The translations under genes and the position numbers were made by a program. The notes beneath the pieces are model-generated. The model made no database searches. It saw only the letters and a list, made by a program, of their open reading frames with translations, and had not been told where the DNA came from. Of a stretch of DNA of 6,299 bases, positions 5,784-6,299 are shown one piece after another (positions within the stretch are counted from its first letter, which is position 1; every line of letters begins with the position of its first letter). The stretch is taken from positions 1 to 6,299 of the forward strand of contig JALHUB010000323.1 in the NCBI GenBank assembly GCA_022865685.1, in the 5' to 3' direction. The stretch is from Dehalococcoidia bacterium. Its GTDB lineage: Bacteria > Chloroflexota > Dehalococcoidia > DSTF01 > JALHUB01.

Positions 5784-6053
5784 ATGGCTGAGCAGGCGGC
5801 TGGACCGGAATACGAGTACTACGAAGACGAGCTTGTGGGCGTGCTCGAGGAGGCCCTCCGGCGCGAGTACGAAGCCCGCGCCTTCTATGTCGCCTCCGGC
5901 GAGCAACGACCTTGGAAGCCCGAGAGCAAGAATATGCTCGACTGGCTGGCCGGCGAAGAGGCCAAGCACGCCGAGTTGATTACAGCGCACCTCGACGATT
6001 TGAAGAGACGTTTGTCCTGGATCCGCTATAAGCCGGGCCCCAAGGAGGAGTAG
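5784..6053 (+). CDS. Small two-helix rubrerythrin/ferritin-like protein
   Basis: 89 residues, acidic at the start, no signal peptide. ATG 5784 is chosen because GAGGAG (5771-5776) lies seven bases upstream; the earlier in-frame GTG 5769 overlaps that site. Helix 1 (about 14-38) contains EEALRREYEARAFY and helix 2 (about 48-76) contains LAGEEAKHAELI, giving one metal motif E28-x30-E59-x2-H62. Full rubrerythrins have two such motifs in a four-helix bundle of about 140 residues; this has half, so it would need to dimerise to build a di-iron site, as encapsulated ferritins (EncFtn) do. Likely role: iron or peroxide handling in the cytoplasm, or in an encapsulin shell. No encapsulin gene is in the window, and the C-terminal tail (SWIRYKPGPKEE) does not clearly match a cargo-loading peptide. 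A merely structural two-helix relative is the alternative. Confidence 0.7.
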   Translation: MAEQAAGPEYEYYEDELVGVLEEALRREYEARAFYVASGEQRPWKPESKNMLDWLAGEEAKHAELITAHLDDLKRRLSWIRYKPGPKEE

Positions 6054-6078
6054 GCGACAGACCCGACGCTGGCCGCCG

Positions 6079-6092
6079 GCGCCCTGCGGCGC
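6079..6092. repeat. Small GC-rich hairpin after the rubrerythrin-like gene
   Basis: GCGCC (6079-6083) and GGCGC (6088-6092) can pair around CTGC. It lies 25 bases past the stop codon. There is no T-run, so it is at most a weak terminator. Otherwise the gap 6054-6151 shows only an 8-bp direct repeat, GACGCTGG (6065-6072 and 6095-6102). Confidence 0.2.
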
Positions 6093-6151
6093 AGGACGCT
6101 GGAGAGCGCCGCCGTCCCGGCCCGAAGCCCGCAAGTTAGGGAGAGACCGCA

Positions 6152-6299
6152 ATGACTACAGGCAATGCTTACGACGTGCTGGCCGCGAAGCTCGGCTGTC
6201 CCGGCTCAATCCTGCTGCGCTCCATCCTCGAAGCGCTGATGACCTCCGACCAAGCGAAGCTCGTCGAGGCGCTCCCCGGCTCCGTCGAAGAGGTAGCCC
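6152..6299 (+). CDS. Start of a gene, possibly a 4Fe-4S ferredoxin-domain protein with an N-terminal helical domain
   Basis: Only the first 49 residues are visible; the gene runs off the right edge. ATG 6152 is preceded by AGGGAGAG six bases upstream. The sequence begins MTTGNAYDVLAAKLGCPGS and continues with LRSILEALMTSDQAKLVEAL, then PGSVEEVA. This resembles the N-terminal winged-helix-like segment ('Y..LA.kLg.p.S..l..iLe.lmt.eeA.l..aLPg..eElA') that I associate with ferredoxin-domain (4Fe-4S) proteins in Chloroflexota and anaerobes. No iron-sulfur motif is within view; the single visible cysteine (C16) is part of the helical segment. That it is a real gene is well supported; the product name is a guess from similarity recalled from memory. 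Confidence 0.6.
   Translation, partial: MTTGNAYDVLAAKLGCPGSILLRSILEALMTSDQAKLVEALPGSVEEVA

Overview
The window is GC-rich bacterial DNA. Its genes are tightly packed, use strong GC-rich codon bias and mostly have clear Shine-Dalgarno sites. No rRNA, tRNA, mobile element or CRISPR array is visible. The gene content suggests a Chloroflexota-type (Dehalococcoidia/SAR202-like) or similar environmental bacterium: an HpaB/AbfD-family flavoprotein, a phosphotriesterase-like hydrolase, a Tat-exported metallo-beta-lactamase hydrolase, and a start that resembles Chloroflexota ferredoxin-like proteins. This assignment is inference from content only and is weak.

Layout. The left part (1-1409) reads on the minus strand. 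It holds the 5' part of a secreted fibronectin-III-like protein (runs off the left edge) and, upstream of it, a complete radical SAM protein. A divergent intergenic region (1410-1615) carries a good sigma70-like promoter for the right-hand genes and a weaker one for the radical SAM gene, with two small palindromes. The right part (1616-6299) reads on the plus strand: an HpaB/AbfD-family protein, a Tat-lipoprotein MBL hydrolase of the alkylsulfatase (SdsA1) type, a phosphotriesterase/lactonase-like amidohydrolase, then after its own promoter a small two-helix rubrerythrin-like protein, and the start of one more gene that runs off the right edge.

How they may work together. The flavoprotein, MBL hydrolase and amidohydrolase follow each other with short gaps (33 and 164 bases) and no convincing terminator between them, so they look like one catabolic operon: two hydrolases that open ester, sulfate or lactone bonds plus a flavoenzyme acting on an acyl or aromatic intermediate. 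The substrate cannot be read from the sequence.

The most notable points are these. (1) A complete Tat-lipoprotein leader lies directly in frame upstream of the phosphotriesterase-like gene and matches the leader of the preceding MBL gene position by position, but it is broken by a TGA exactly where the second arginine of the twin-arginine motif should be; the enzyme can still be made from an internal ATG with a good ribosome binding site, now without an export signal. (2) The HpaB/AbfD-family protein has AbfD-like sequence signatures but lacks all three cysteine ligands of the [4Fe-4S] cluster, so the usual label 4-hydroxybutyryl-CoA dehydratase is probably wrong for it.
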